From an uncultured Bacilli bacterium (GTDB lineage: Bacteria; Bacillota_I; Bacilli_A; RF39; UBA660): a stretch of 64,000 nt of DNA. Both the position numbers and the translations under genes were made by a program. The stretch spans positions 186,001 to 250,000 of the forward strand of contig CASPWD010000002.1 of assembly GCA_949425635.1 (NCBI GenBank), given 5' to 3'. A model generated the notes under the pieces. It made no database searches. It saw nothing but the letters and a program-made list of their open reading frames with translations, and was not told the DNA's origin. This document shows positions 37,121-46,217 of the stretch, one piece after another; the stretch's first letter is position 1, and every line of letters starts with the position of its first letter.

Positions 37121-38884
37121 ATGAAAGAGAACATATATAGAACTCATCATTGTTGTGATATTGATGTCTCAATGTGTGGTGAACGTATTGTTGTAAGTGG
37201 TTGGATAGAAAATATCCGTGACCACGGAGGTGTTTTATTTCTTGATTTAAGAGATAACACCGAAACGCTTCAAACAGTAAGTAATGATGATTCGTTATTT
37301 GCTGGCTTAGCAAAAGAATCAGTTGTAAAATTAACTGGTACAATTAGAAAAAGAGATGAGGCGACTTACAATAATCGCCTAAAAACAGGAGAAGTTGAAC
37401 TATTAGTAGATAGTTTAGAAATCCTTAGTGCATCAGTACATGACCTTCCTTTCGGAATCATGACAAGCAAAGAAGCTGGTGAAGATACTAGATTAAAATA
37501 TAGATACTTAGACATGCGTAATAGTAAAGTTAAAGACAATCTAAAATTACGTAGCGATGTCTTACATTTCCTAAGAAATAAAATGTACGATTTAGGATTT
37601 ATGGAAGTTCAAACTCCAATCCTTACTGCATCAAGTCCAGAAGGAGCAAGAGACTTTGTTGTTCCATCAAGAAACTTTAAAGGAAAGTTCTATGCACTTC
37701 CTCAAGCTCCTCAAATTTACAAAGAGTTATTAATGGTTGGTGGAGTTGAAAAATATTTCCAAATAGCTCCTTGCTTTAGAGACGAAGACGCTCGTCGTGA
37801 TAGAACACTAGAATTCTATCAACTAGACATGGAAATGAGTTATGTAACAGAAGAAGAAGTTTTAAATATCGGCGAAGACATCTTCTATGACGTCTTTACT
37901 AAATTCAGCGATAAAGAAGTAAGTCCTAAACCATTCAGAAGAATTGCTTACAAAGACGCAATGGAAATGTATGGTTCAGATAAACCTGACTTACGTAACC
38001 CACTAATTATCAAAGATGCTTCTGAAATTCTTGCAAACACAACTTTTGGTCCATTTAAAAAAAGCACTATTAAAGTTATTGTTGTAGAGGATATAGGAAG
38101 TAAATCAAACTCTTGGTTTAACGAAGTAGTTGATTACGCATCAAGCATTGGTATGCCTGGTATTGGTTATTTAACTTTAATGAACGATGGAACTTTCAAA
38201 GGTCCAATCGATAAATTCTTAAGTACAGAAGAACGTGATGCCTTAGTTAGTGAATTTGAAATGAAGGAAAATTCAGTTATCTTCTTTATTGCTAATAAGC
38301 GTAAGAAAATAGCTCAAAAATTCGCAGGACTTATCAGAGATGAACTTGGTCGTAAACTAGATTTAATAGATAAAAACAAGTTAGAATTATGTATCATTAA
38401 AGACTTCCCAATGTTCGAATACGATGATGAACATAAAAAATATGAATTCTGCCATAATCCATTCAGTCTTCCTCATGGAGGGATTAAAGATTATGAAACA
38501 CACAAAGACGTTTTAGATATCTTAGCTTACCAATATGACTTCGTATGTAATGGTAACGAAATGGCTAGTGGTGCTATCCGTAACCACGATTTAGATAGTT
38601 TAGCGAAAGGATTTGAAGTAGTAGGATACACAAGAGACGAGGTAGAAGCTAGATTCAATTCAATATTTACTGCCTTCAAATATGGATGTCCTCCTCATGG
38701 TGGTATGGCTCCAGGTATCGATAGAATCCTAATGCTTATAAAAGACGAACCAAACTTAAGAGAAGTTCAAGCTTTCCCAACAAGTGCTAGTGGTGCTGAT
38801 AATATGATGGGCAGTCCTTCTGAACTTACTCGTGAACAATTAAAAGAACTAGGAATCAAAATAGAGGTGAAAAAAGATGAGTAA
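37121..38884 (+). CDS. aspS: Aspartyl-tRNA synthetase
   Basis: Bacterial-type class IIb synthetase, 587 residues. OB fold (VVSGWIENIRDHGGVLFLDLRD), catalytic core with SSPEGARDFVVPSR, motif 2 APCFRDEDARRDRTLEFYQLDMEMS, GAD insertion domain, and motif 3 GMAPGIDRILMLI. ATG at 37121 follows AAAGGGTG. Its last 8 bases overlap gatC, whose ribosome site AGAGGTG lies inside aspS. Because asnS is present, it is likely discriminating, but the sequence alone does not prove it. Confidence 0.97.
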   Translation: MKENIYRTHHCCDIDVSMCGERIVVSGWIENIRDHGGVLFLDLRDNTETLQTVSNDDSLFAGLAKESVVKLTGTIRKRDEATYNNRLKTGEVELLVDSLEILSASVHDLPFGIMTSKEAGEDTRLKYRYLDMRNSKVKDNLKLRSDVLHFLRNKMYDLGFMEVQTPILTASSPEGARDFVVPSRNFKGKFYALPQAPQIYKELLMVGGVEKYFQIAPCFRDEDARRDRTLEFYQLDMEMSYVTEEEVLNIGEDIFYDVFTKFSDKEVSPKPFRRIAYKDAMEMYGSDKPDLRNPLIIKDASEILANTTFGPFKKSTIKVIVVEDIGSKSNSWFNEVVDYASSIGMPGIGYLTLMNDGTFKGPIDKFLSTEERDALVSEFEMKENSVIFFIANKRKKIAQKFAGLIRDELGRKLDLIDKNKLELCIIKDFPMFEYDDEHKKYEFCHNPFSLPHGGIKDYETHKDVLDILAYQYDFVCNGNEMASGAIRNHDLDSLAKGFEVVGYTRDEVEARFNSIFTAFKYGCPPHGGMAPGIDRILMLIKDEPNLREVQAFPTSASGADNMMGSPSELTREQLKELGIKIEVKKDE

Positions 38885-39173
38885 ATTTACAAGTGAAATG
38901 GTCGATAGTTACGCTGATAAACTTCTTATCGGTTTAACTCCCGAAGAAAATAAAATGGTTTTAGATGAATTCGACATTATCGATAAAAATCTAGACTTAG
39001 TTACTCAAATTCCAAATATTAGTGAAGTGGAACCAATGACACATTGTCTAGATGACTTTGAGTATGAATTAAGAGAAGATATTATAGAAGAATCTGTTCC
39101 AATAGAAGACTTATTACGTAATAGCGATGAAACAGATGGGGACGAAGTACAAGTTCCTAAGGTAGTAGGGTAG
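38877..39173 (+). CDS. gatC: Aspartyl/glutamyl-tRNA amidotransferase subunit C
   Basis: 98-residue stabilising subunit that wraps GatA and GatB. Seen: LTPEENKMVLDEFDIIDKNLDLVTQI and the SEVEPMTH motif, hallmarks of GatC. It overlaps aspS by 8 bp and precedes gatA by 8 nt. With asnS in the same operon, the GatCAB complex most likely serves Gln-tRNA formation from Glu-tRNA(Gln); no glnS is in the window. Confidence 0.93.
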   Translation: MSKFTSEMVDSYADKLLIGLTPEENKMVLDEFDIIDKNLDLVTQIPNISEVEPMTHCLDDFEYELREDIIEESVPIEDLLRNSDETDGDEVQVPKVVG

Positions 39174-39181
39174 GTGATAAT

Positions 39182-40639
39182 ATGAAATACATGAACAAAT
39201 CAATAGAAGAACTACATGAATTACTAAAAAATGGTGAAGTAACAAGTGATGAATTAGTTAAAGAATCTTTAGAATTATCCCACGAAGTACAAGAAAAAAG
39301 TAATGCTTTTGTTACAATCTTAGACGACGCCAAAGGAACTGAAGTAACTGATAATCTATTATCAGGAATTCCTTATGGAGTGAAAGATAATTACTCTACA
39401 AAAGATATTTTATCAACTGGTTCTTCTAACACTTTAAAAGATTATGTTCCATTTTTTAACGCTACAGCAATCGAGAAATTAAATGCTGCAGGTGCTGTTA
39501 AAGTAAATAAAACAGCTATGGACGAATTCGGAATGGGTGGAACAGGGACAACAGGACATACTGGTATTCAAAAAAACCCTTGGGATAAAACAAGACTTTG
39601 TGCAGGATCATCTTCAGGATCAGCAGCAGCAGTTGCATCAGGTGTTTACCCATACGCATTAGGTTCAGATACAGGTGACTCTATTCGTAAGCCAGCAGCT
39701 TATTGTGGTATCGTTGGTTACAAACCAACTTACGGAATGATTTCTAGATACGGCTTATTTGCTTTCGCATCAAGTCTAGACCATTGTGGTGTTTTAACTC
39801 GTAGTGTTCGTGATGCTGCCATCGTAGTAGATACTATGAAAGGTCTAGATAAGTACGATATGACATCTTGGGATTCAAGTAATATTCATTTGAGAGACGC
39901 TTGTACAGGCGAAGTTAAGGGTAAAAAACTATGTTATATCAAAGAAATAGTAGATAAAGATAGATATAAGAATGCTTCACAAGAATTATTAGATCATCTA
40001 GATAACTTCTACAAAACAATTGATAAATGTCGTGAATTAGGAATGACAGTTGAAGAAGTTTCAGTAGACGAAAATCTTCTTAAAGCTCAAGCTTCTGTTT
40101 ATGTTGTAATATCTTGTGCCGAGGCAACAAGTAATATGTCTAATTTAACAGGAATAAGTTTCGGACCACGTGGTGAAGGAGACAACTATATCGATATGAT
40201 GAAAGACCATCGTACAAAAGGATTCTCTCCATTAATTAAGAGACGTTTCGTAATTGGTTCTTATGTCCTACAAAAAGAAAATCAAGAAAGATACTTTAAA
40301 AACGCTCAAAGAGTAAGAAGATTATTAGTTGATAGATGGAAAGAAATATTTGCAGATTATGATGCTGTAATCTTACCTGTAAGTTCAGGACCAGCTAAAC
40401 ATATTGATGGTTCTAAAGACATTTTAGATACGAATACTGCGTATTTAGAAGAACATTTACAAATAGGTAACTTTGGTGGATTCCCATCAATCACTATTCC
40501 AAATGGTTTTGTAAGTAACTTACCAGTTGGTGTTAACATAACAGGTAATTGCTATGATGACGAAAATGTCCTTAATATTGCATATGCTTTAGAAAGTTCT
40601 ATGGACTACAAAGGACAAATCGCAAAGGAGGTTAAGTAA
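39182..40639 (+). CDS. gatA: Aspartyl/glutamyl-tRNA amidotransferase subunit A
   Basis: Amidase-signature subunit that releases ammonia from glutamine or asparagine for transfer to misacylated tRNA. 485 residues. The Ser-cisSer-Lys triad is present: Lys in GVKDNYSTKD, Ser in SSSGSAAAVASG, and Ser in GSDTGDSIRKPAA. The last motif deviates from the common GSDTGGSIRQPA at two positions (Gly to Asp, Gln to Lys). The start follows TAGGTG. It shares the TAATG junction with gatB (one-base overlap), implying coupled synthesis of subunits. Confidence 0.96.
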   Translation: MKYMNKSIEELHELLKNGEVTSDELVKESLELSHEVQEKSNAFVTILDDAKGTEVTDNLLSGIPYGVKDNYSTKDILSTGSSNTLKDYVPFFNATAIEKLNAAGAVKVNKTAMDEFGMGGTGTTGHTGIQKNPWDKTRLCAGSSSGSAAAVASGVYPYALGSDTGDSIRKPAAYCGIVGYKPTYGMISRYGLFAFASSLDHCGVLTRSVRDAAIVVDTMKGLDKYDMTSWDSSNIHLRDACTGEVKGKKLCYIKEIVDKDRYKNASQELLDHLDNFYKTIDKCRELGMTVEEVSVDENLLKAQASVYVVISCAEATSNMSNLTGISFGPRGEGDNYIDMMKDHRTKGFSPLIKRRFVIGSYVLQKENQERYFKNAQRVRRLLVDRWKEIFADYDAVILPVSSGPAKHIDGSKDILDTNTAYLEEHLQIGNFGGFPSITIPNGFVSNLPVGVNITGNCYDDENVLNIAYALESSMDYKGQIAKEVK

Positions 40640-42090
40640 TGACTAAATATTTAGCTAAAATAGGTTTAGAAATGCACTGTGAAATGAGTGAAACAAATAC
40701 TAAAGTGTTTAGTGCTGCTAGAAACTCTTACAGTGAATCTCCTAACACAAATGTCAGACCTCTTGATATGGGATTCCCTGGTACACTTCCAGTAGTAAAC
40801 AAAGAAGCAGTAAGACTTTCTTTAATGGCAAGCATGATATTAAATTGTTCTCAACCAGAATACATGTACTTTGAACGTAAAAATTATTATTATCCTGATA
40901 TGCCAAAGAATTTCCAAATTACGCAAGAAACAAAGCCAATTCCTGTCGGAATTTATGGTAAAGTGGAATTTGAGTGTGGCGATGAACTAAAAACTGTTAG
41001 AGTAAACAATATTCATTTAGAAGAAGATGCCGCATCTTTAGATCACTTCTATTCAACAAGCAACATTGATTACAATAGAGCTGGTGTTCCACTTTTAGAA
41101 CTTGTTACAGAACCAGACATTCACAGTGCTAAAGAAGCAGTAGCTTTCTTAGAGCATATGAGAAGTGTATATCAATATGCAGGCATCTCAGAAGCTGATA
41201 GTAAAAAAGGCCAAATAAGATGTGATGTTAATATATCTTTAATGGATGCCGACAAAGACGAAACGGACCCAAGTAATTGGGGAACTCGTGCCGAAATTAA
41301 AAATGTCAACTCATTTGGTGGCGTAAGAGACGCTATAAATTACGAAATCGAACGTCAAACAGAAATCTTAGAAAATGGCGGAGAAGTTGAGCAAGAAACT
41401 CGTCGTTGGGATGAAGAATCTGGTACTACTATTCGCATGAGAAGTAAAGCAGATGCTATCGACTATAAATATTTTGTTGAACCTAACATTCCAAAATTTA
41501 AAATTAGTCAAGCATGGTTAGAAGAAATCAGAGCAACTATCCCAGAACTTGCTATGGATAGAAAGAACAAATATATCAACGAATTCGGTCTTTCTTCATA
41601 TGACGCAGGAGTTATCGTAAAAGAAAAAGCTATTTCTGATTATTATGAAGAATGTGTTAAAGTTGGAATCGACGCGAAAACAGCTGCTAACTGGGTTACA
41701 GTAAATATAGTCGGTGAATTAAACAAAGAAAACATAACAATAAATGACTTCTTTATAACACCATCTATGTTAAAACAAATTACTGACGGAATAAACGATG
41801 GTTTGTTATCTTCAAAACAAGCTAAAGAAGTTTTCTTTAAAGCAATAGAAGAACAAAAAGAACCAAAAAATTATATTAGTAAAGATAATGCCCAAATAAG
41901 TGATGCTACAGAACTTACTCGTATAATAACAGAAATTCTAGATAATAATCCATCTCAAATCGAACAATACAAAGGTGGACGTGACAATCTATTCGACTAC
42001 TTTGTTGGTCAAGTTATGAAAAACACTCGTGGTAAAGCTAATCCAGTAATGACAAAAGAAATTTTACATAGCGAACTAGATAAAAGATAA
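40639..42090 (+). CDS. gatB: Aspartyl/glutamyl-tRNA amidotransferase subunit B
   Basis: tRNA-binding and kinase/transamidase subunit, 483 residues. Seen: IGLEMHCEMSETNTKVFS (the L-E-x-H metal motif), NYYYPDMPKNFQITQ, HLEEDAASL, DYNRAGVPLLELVTEPD, IKNVNSFGGVRDAI, and a C-terminal YqeY-like tail ending in GKANPVMTKEIL. Last gene of the T-box operon; a strong hairpin overlaps its stop codon. Confidence 0.97.
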   Translation: MTKYLAKIGLEMHCEMSETNTKVFSAARNSYSESPNTNVRPLDMGFPGTLPVVNKEAVRLSLMASMILNCSQPEYMYFERKNYYYPDMPKNFQITQETKPIPVGIYGKVEFECGDELKTVRVNNIHLEEDAASLDHFYSTSNIDYNRAGVPLLELVTEPDIHSAKEAVAFLEHMRSVYQYAGISEADSKKGQIRCDVNISLMDADKDETDPSNWGTRAEIKNVNSFGGVRDAINYEIERQTEILENGGEVEQETRRWDEESGTTIRMRSKADAIDYKYFVEPNIPKFKISQAWLEEIRATIPELAMDRKNKYINEFGLSSYDAGVIVKEKAISDYYEECVKVGIDAKTAANWVTVNIVGELNKENITINDFFITPSMLKQITDGINDGLLSSKQAKEVFFKAIEEQKEPKNYISKDNAQISDATELTRIITEILDNNPSQIEQYKGGRDNLFDYFVGQVMKNTRGKANPVMTKEILHSELDKR

Positions 42091-42105
42091 TCTAGTTCTT
42101 TTTAT
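42073..42105 (+). terminator. Terminator of the hisS-gatB operon
   Basis: 9-bp perfect stem GAACTAGAT / ATCTAGTTC followed by TTTTTATTTT, overlapping the gatB stop codon. Confidence 0.9.
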
Positions 42106-42190
42106 TTTAAATTTTTTTCTTAAAAACTTAGGAAAATTTGCTATGAATTATACATTATGATACAATTCTAGCAATTAAGGGGTGTTTTAT

Positions 42191-42835
42191 ATGAATACTA
42201 ACAAAGATATTCAAGAATTTTTAGAAGAAAAAAATTCAAATATACAAAGTAGCAAATCAGAAAATAATAAGGCATCAAATAAAGCTGACAAAACATTTGA
42301 AATGATTAAATATGAAGGATTTTATTTAATAAATGAATATGCAACAGCAAAAGACGAAAAGTCACTTCTATCTTCTAATGTTGTTAATAATCATAAAGAA
42401 ATTATCATGAAATCACCGAATGAAATAGAAGTCATATCATTAAAAAAATCAAGATATTTAATAAATTCAACAGAACAAACTATTATTGTTGAAATAGAAG
42501 ATGGAGAAGTTCAAGTTTTAAATAGTACGAACAGATTAATTCCAGATGAGATGTATAAATTAACTGATTTTTTAAACAACAATGGAGTTGTAATCTTAAC
42601 TGGCTATGATGAAACAGAAAAAAGAAATTTTGAATATTTATATAACTACATTACTGGTAAAAGAATTTCTTCAGGTTTCGATTCTATCGATGAGGTTAAT
42701 GGTAAATTAAAAGTAACATATGGTTTAGCAACTGGTGATTTAGATTTAGAAGGAAACTTCATTATGGAACCAGATGAAGAATACATACCACCTAAAAACA
42801 TTTTTGCAAGATTATTTAACAAAGGTCGCTGTTAA
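42191..42835 (+). CDS. Hypothetical soluble protein
   Basis: 214 residues, unrecognised. An N-terminal low-complexity region rich in Lys, Ser and Asn (about 1-35) precedes a beta-rich body: SKRYLINSTEQTIIVEIEDGEVQVL-like strands, then ITGKRISSGFDSIDEVNGKLKVTYG and a final PPKNIFARLFNKGRC. The repeated pattern of strand-turn units is WG-repeat-like but without the Trp-Gly. No signal or membrane segment, so cytoplasmic. The ATG at 42191 follows AAGGGGTG; TGATACAAT at 42158 may be its -10 box. Monocistronic, with its own terminator. Confidence 0.65.
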   Translation: MNTNKDIQEFLEEKNSNIQSSKSENNKASNKADKTFEMIKYEGFYLINEYATAKDEKSLLSSNVVNNHKEIIMKSPNEIEVISLKKSRYLINSTEQTIIVEIEDGEVQVLNSTNRLIPDEMYKLTDFLNNNGVVILTGYDETEKRNFEYLYNYITGKRISSGFDSIDEVNGKLKVTYGLATGDLDLEGNFIMEPDEEYIPPKNIFARLFNKGRC

Positions 42836-42848
42836 CCTTTGTTTTTTA
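42818..42848 (+). terminator. Terminator before the HerA-type gene
   Basis: 9-bp perfect stem AACAAAGGT / ACCTTTGTT followed by six T residues; the stem overlaps the end of the preceding gene. Confidence 0.88.
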
Positions 42849-42902
42849 TTGTACAAAAATAAGCATTTATATCCTCATTTCCCACTTTAACATTTCTGAT
42901 AT

Positions 42903-42930
42903 TTGTGATAATATTATAATGTAATATAAT
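42903..42930 (+). promoter_or_regulatory. Probable promoter of the HerA-type gene
   Basis: TTGTGA (42903-42908), 16-nt spacer, TATAAT (42925-42930). A second TATAAT lies at 42915-42920. Confidence 0.45.
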
Positions 42931-42946
42931 AGAAGAGGTGTTGGTT

Positions 42947-44911
42947 ATGTTCGGTAAAATCAAATTTATTTCAGGGAATGTTGCTCACGTTGAAACAGTA
43001 GCTGCTGCCGAAGAAATGGGCGACTTAATGAACGTTCACGTTGTATTTGAAGCCCCAGATCAAGCAATATTAGGTGAAGTTGAAGAAGTAACAGACGAAG
43101 TAATTAAAATAAGATTCCTTGGAGAATTCATGGATGGACGTTATGTTAGTGGTGTTATCAGAAAACCAGTTTTATCAAGTACAATCAGAACAATTAACGA
43201 TCAAGAATTAAGTGCTATTGTTGGTGTTTATGACTCTACAACATTTAAATTAGGTCGTAGTTCAATATATACAAAATTCGAAGTATGTGTCGACATCAAC
43301 AATCTATTTGCCAATCATATGGCTGTGTTCGGAAATACTGGTTCAGGTAAATCATGTGGTGTAGCAAGACTTGTCCAAAATATCTTTTCAAACCCAAATT
43401 TAGTTTCATATAATGCTAATATCTTTATCTTCGACGCATATGGTGAATATAAAACAGCATTTAAAGACTTAGGCAAATTAAACCCAAACTACACATATAA
43501 ATTCATAACTTCAAACATGCAAGAAGAAACAGACTACGAGCTTAAAATTCCATTCCATTTGCTTAATCTAGACGACTTAACTATCATGCTTCAAGCGGAT
43601 AAACATAGTCAAATTCCAATTCTAGAAAGAGCTTTAAAATTAACTAAAATATTCAGTAAAGACGATGAAGTTGCTGAAAGATACAAAAACCACTTAATTG
43701 CTAAAGCCTTAATTGCAATTTTATATAGTAATCAAATTACAGCAAATAAAAAGAATGAGATATTTAAAGTATTAGAAGTTTGTAAAACAAACGATTTTAA
43801 CTTCGGAAGTATTATCCAAGGTCTAGGTTATACAAGAACATTATCAGAATGTTTCGAAATAGATAGTAATGGTAATTTCGGAGAATCAGTTCTTATTACA
43901 GAATACATTCTTAATCATATTGATGAAGAAATGGAAATGACTGTTGAACCAACAAATGCATTCTACTCAATGCGAGATTTCGCCAATGCCTTAGAATTTA
44001 CACTTATTAGTGAAGGATTTCAAAACAACGAGCAATTATACGATGATTCAATGTTATTAAAAGTTCGTTTAAATTCATTAATCAATAGTCGAGTAGGTAA
44101 TATTTATAAATGTGATAACTACATTTCTACAGAAAGTTATATTGCTTCTCTTGTTGCAGTAGGAAATAAAAAAGCTCAAATTATTAATATGAACTTAGAA
44201 GATATTGATGATACTCAAGCAAAGATAATCGTTAAAATTATTGCTAGAATTTTCTTCGATTTCTGTAAAACTCGTAAACAAAGAGCTCAAATACCATTCC
44301 ATCTATTCTTAGAAGAAGCCCATAGATACGTTACAAAAGACTCAGACCTTTTCTTAATCGGATATAACATCTTTGACCGAATCGCTAAAGAAGGTCGTAA
44401 ATACGGAGTTCTTCTTAATATAATTTCCCAAAGACCAGTTGAAATAAGTGAAACGGTTATTGCCCAATGTAGTAACTTCCTAATATTTAAAATGACACAC
44501 CCTAAAGATATCGAATATATTAGAACAATGCTTCCAAATATTTCAGCCGATGTAATCGAAAAACAAAAAATTCTACAACCAGGTAACTGTGTAGGATTCG
44601 GTGGAGCCTTTAAACTACCAATGGTAATTAAAATGGAAATGCCAAATCCAGCACCTAACTCTAACTCTTGTGACGTTAATAATTGTTGGAAAATACAAGG
44701 TGGCGGAACTACTAATACAACAACTCCACAAGCACCTAATAGCAATAATAACGCTGGAACCCCTCCTGGCGGTGCAGGAATGAATAGCAATCCAAATCCA
44801 GTTATGCAAAACCCAAGTCCAAATATCAACATTAATGGAGTAATGCCTAACTATCAGACAGCTCAACCAGTAGCTCCAGCTAAGCCATCATTCTTTCCTC
44901 CAACAAGTTAA
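42947..44911 (+). CDS. HerA/DUF87 family ATPase
   Basis: 654-residue ring-forming translocase-type ATPase. N-terminal HAS-barrel (about 1-100), Walker A FGNTGSGKSCGVARL at about residue 128, Walker B IFIFDAYGEY, a helical insertion (about 220-420), then FHLFLEEAHRYV and NIISQRPVEIS (sensor/arginine region). The last 100 residues are Pro/Asn/Gln rich, low complexity (TNTTTPQAPNSNNN), probably disordered. Archaeal HerA works with NurA nuclease in end resection; bacterial homologues also drive defence systems with SIR2 or nuclease partners. No such partner lies next to it. The ATG at 42947 follows AGAGGTG. Confidence 0.85.
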   Translation: MFGKIKFISGNVAHVETVAAAEEMGDLMNVHVVFEAPDQAILGEVEEVTDEVIKIRFLGEFMDGRYVSGVIRKPVLSSTIRTINDQELSAIVGVYDSTTFKLGRSSIYTKFEVCVDINNLFANHMAVFGNTGSGKSCGVARLVQNIFSNPNLVSYNANIFIFDAYGEYKTAFKDLGKLNPNYTYKFITSNMQEETDYELKIPFHLLNLDDLTIMLQADKHSQIPILERALKLTKIFSKDDEVAERYKNHLIAKALIAILYSNQITANKKNEIFKVLEVCKTNDFNFGSIIQGLGYTRTLSECFEIDSNGNFGESVLITEYILNHIDEEMEMTVEPTNAFYSMRDFANALEFTLISEGFQNNEQLYDDSMLLKVRLNSLINSRVGNIYKCDNYISTESYIASLVAVGNKKAQIINMNLEDIDDTQAKIIVKIIARIFFDFCKTRKQRAQIPFHLFLEEAHRYVTKDSDLFLIGYNIFDRIAKEGRKYGVLLNIISQRPVEISETVIAQCSNFLIFKMTHPKDIEYIRTMLPNISADVIEKQKILQPGNCVGFGGAFKLPMVIKMEMPNPAPNSNSCDVNNCWKIQGGGTTNTTTPQAPNSNNNAGTPPGGAGMNSNPNPVMQNPSPNININGVMPNYQTAQPVAPAKPSFFPPTS

Positions 44912-44916
44912 TAATT

Positions 44917-44945
44917 AAACGATAACTTCTAATGTTATCGTTTTT
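44917..44945 (+). terminator. Terminator of the HerA-type gene
   Basis: 10-bp perfect stem AAACGATAAC / GTTATCGTTT followed by T residues. Confidence 0.9.
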
Positions 44946-44998
44946 CTTAACAAAAAGTGTAAAATAACTGAATAGTACTAGTGTTTCAAAAATAACTA

Positions 44999-45007
44999 TG
45001 ATATAAT
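44999..45007 (+). promoter_or_regulatory. Extended -10 element of 6S RNA
   Basis: TGATATAAT, an extended -10 box ending 6-7 nt before the first base of the predicted 6S RNA closing stem. Confidence 0.6.
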
Positions 45008-45012
45008 TAAAT

Positions 45013-45190
45013 TACTCAAGGATAAGTGCTTACTTTTCATAAAAACCGAGTAAGTGATTATAAGGGAATCTAATTGATTTATGGTGTTGAAGACCTTGCT
45101 TTTAAAGTGTAGGGATCCTAAAATAGATCATGTGATGCCCACCTGTTTAGTGCAGGTTTTTTATCACAGGTAAGCGCCCCTTGAGTTTTT
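45013..45190 (+). ncRNA. ssrS: 6S RNA (RNA polymerase inhibitor)
   Basis: Binds the housekeeping RNA polymerase holoenzyme and mimics an open promoter. The 300-nt gap between the HerA-type gene and tcdA holds a 178-nt unit with a long closing stem. CTCAAGG (45015-45021) pairs with CCTTGAG (45179-45185), and GTGCTTAC (45026-45033) with GTAAGCGC (45170-45177). On the 3' side TGTGAT (45131-45136) pairs with ATCACA (45163-45168), enclosing ACCTG / CAGGT. The unit ends in a T-run and has an extended -10 box at its front. Rod shape, length and position next to tcdA and rarA match Bacillus bsrA. The call rests on structure and synteny, not on a covariance search. Confidence 0.82.
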
Positions 45191-45217
45191 ATATGTATAA
45201 TTTTGGTTGGTGATATA

Positions 45218-45901
45218 ATGTTAGAACGTTTAGAACTTATCTTAGATAAAGAACAAATAAATAAATTTATAAACACTAATATTTTAATAGTTGGTGTTGG
45301 CGGAGTAGGTGGAGCTTGTTTTGAAGCATTAGTACGTCTAGGAATTAAAAAAATTACCATAATAGATAAAGATGATTTCGATATAACAAATTTAAATAGA
45401 CAAATATTATCAAAAAGATCAAATATAGGCCATAAAAAGGTGTTTGAAGCTCAAATAAGAGCAAAAGACATAAATCCAGATATCTTAGTAGACTGTAAAG
45501 ATATGTTCTTAAATGAAGCTAATATTAATGAAATAGACTTTACTAAATATGAATATATTATAGATTGCTGCGATACAATGACTACAAAACTTTTACTTAT
45601 AAAAAAAGCTTTAGAATACAACATAAAAATAATAAGCAGTATGGGAACAGGTAACAGAGTAGATCCTACTAAGTTAGAACTTACTAACATATGGAAAACA
45701 AACTATGATCCAGTAGCCAAAGCCATGCGTAAAATGCTAAGAGAAAATAACATAAAAGCTAAAATACCAGTTCTCGCATCTACAGAACAACCAATTAAAA
45801 TAGCATCAAGAAAGCCTGGATCAACAAGTTTAGTACCAAATGTTGCAGGTTTTTATATCGCAAGTTACGTATTTAATGATATAATAAACAATGGGAAGTG
45901 A
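45218..45901 (+). CDS. tcdA: tRNA threonylcarbamoyladenosine dehydratase (TcdA-like, ThiF/E1 superfamily)
   Basis: Converts t6A37 to cyclic t6A in ANN-decoding tRNAs, using ATP. 227 residues with E1-like Rossmann signature ILIVGVGGVGGACFEALVRLGIKKITIIDKDDFDITNLNRQI (glycine loop and the Asn-Arg ATP-contact). The CysC-type YIIDCCDTM region follows, then SSMGTGNRVDPTKL. This spacing separates TcdA from MoeB/ThiF, which carry zinc-binding CxxC pairs that are absent here. The ATG at 45218 follows GGTTGGTGAT. Lies directly after 6S RNA, as yrvM does in Bacillus. The next small gene follows after 5 nt. Confidence 0.88.
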   Translation: MLERLELILDKEQINKFINTNILIVGVGGVGGACFEALVRLGIKKITIIDKDDFDITNLNRQILSKRSNIGHKKVFEAQIRAKDINPDILVDCKDMFLNEANINEIDFTKYEYIIDCCDTMTTKLLLIKKALEYNIKIISSMGTGNRVDPTKLELTNIWKTNYDPVAKAMRKMLRENNIKAKIPVLASTEQPIKIASRKPGSTSLVPNVAGFYIASYVFNDIINNGK

Positions 45902-45906
45902 TTTAC

Positions 45907-46110
45907 ATGGAAGAAAATGAAGAATTAGACCGCATTTCAAAAGTATTAAAAGAAAGTACTTTAAATAATCCTGAATTAACTTTTTGTGAAAAGACGACTT
46001 ACTTAGATTTTCTACTTTCTAATGCTCAAACAGAAGAAGAAAGAGAACAAATCAAAGAAACTATCAATGGCTACTTAGATCTATACAGCGATGAAGACGA
46101 AGAAGAGTAA
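45907..46110 (+). CDS. Small acidic protein
   Basis: 67 residues, strongly acidic, ending in DEDEEE, with a helical middle (EKTTYLDFLLSNAQTEEEREQIKETINGYL). No family recognised. The ATG at 45907 follows GGGAAGTG, whose bases overlap the tcdA stop, so it is translationally coupled to tcdA. A terminator follows. It is a genuine short gene by ribosome site and codon use; function unknown. Confidence 0.65.
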   Translation: MEENEELDRISKVLKESTLNNPELTFCEKTTYLDFLLSNAQTEEEREQIKETINGYLDLYSDEDEEE

Positions 46111-46130
46111 TATCTTCTTTATTTTTTTTA
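46100..46130 (+). terminator. Terminator of the tcdA transcript
   Basis: 7-bp stem AAGAAGA / TCTTCTT followed by TATTTTTTTT, overlapping the end of the small acidic gene. Confidence 0.65.
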
Positions 46131-46217
46131 AAAAATATAGAAAAAATTGCATTATTTTAATATTAGTATTATAATTATCCCATTAGAAAAGAAATTTGCA
46201 TAAAAGGGGGATTTAAT

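Noticed and set aside
44287-44832. 181-codon reverse-strand frame inside the HerA-type gene
   Set aside because: Complete overlap with a strongly supported gene; composition reflects the antisense of Asn/Pro codons.
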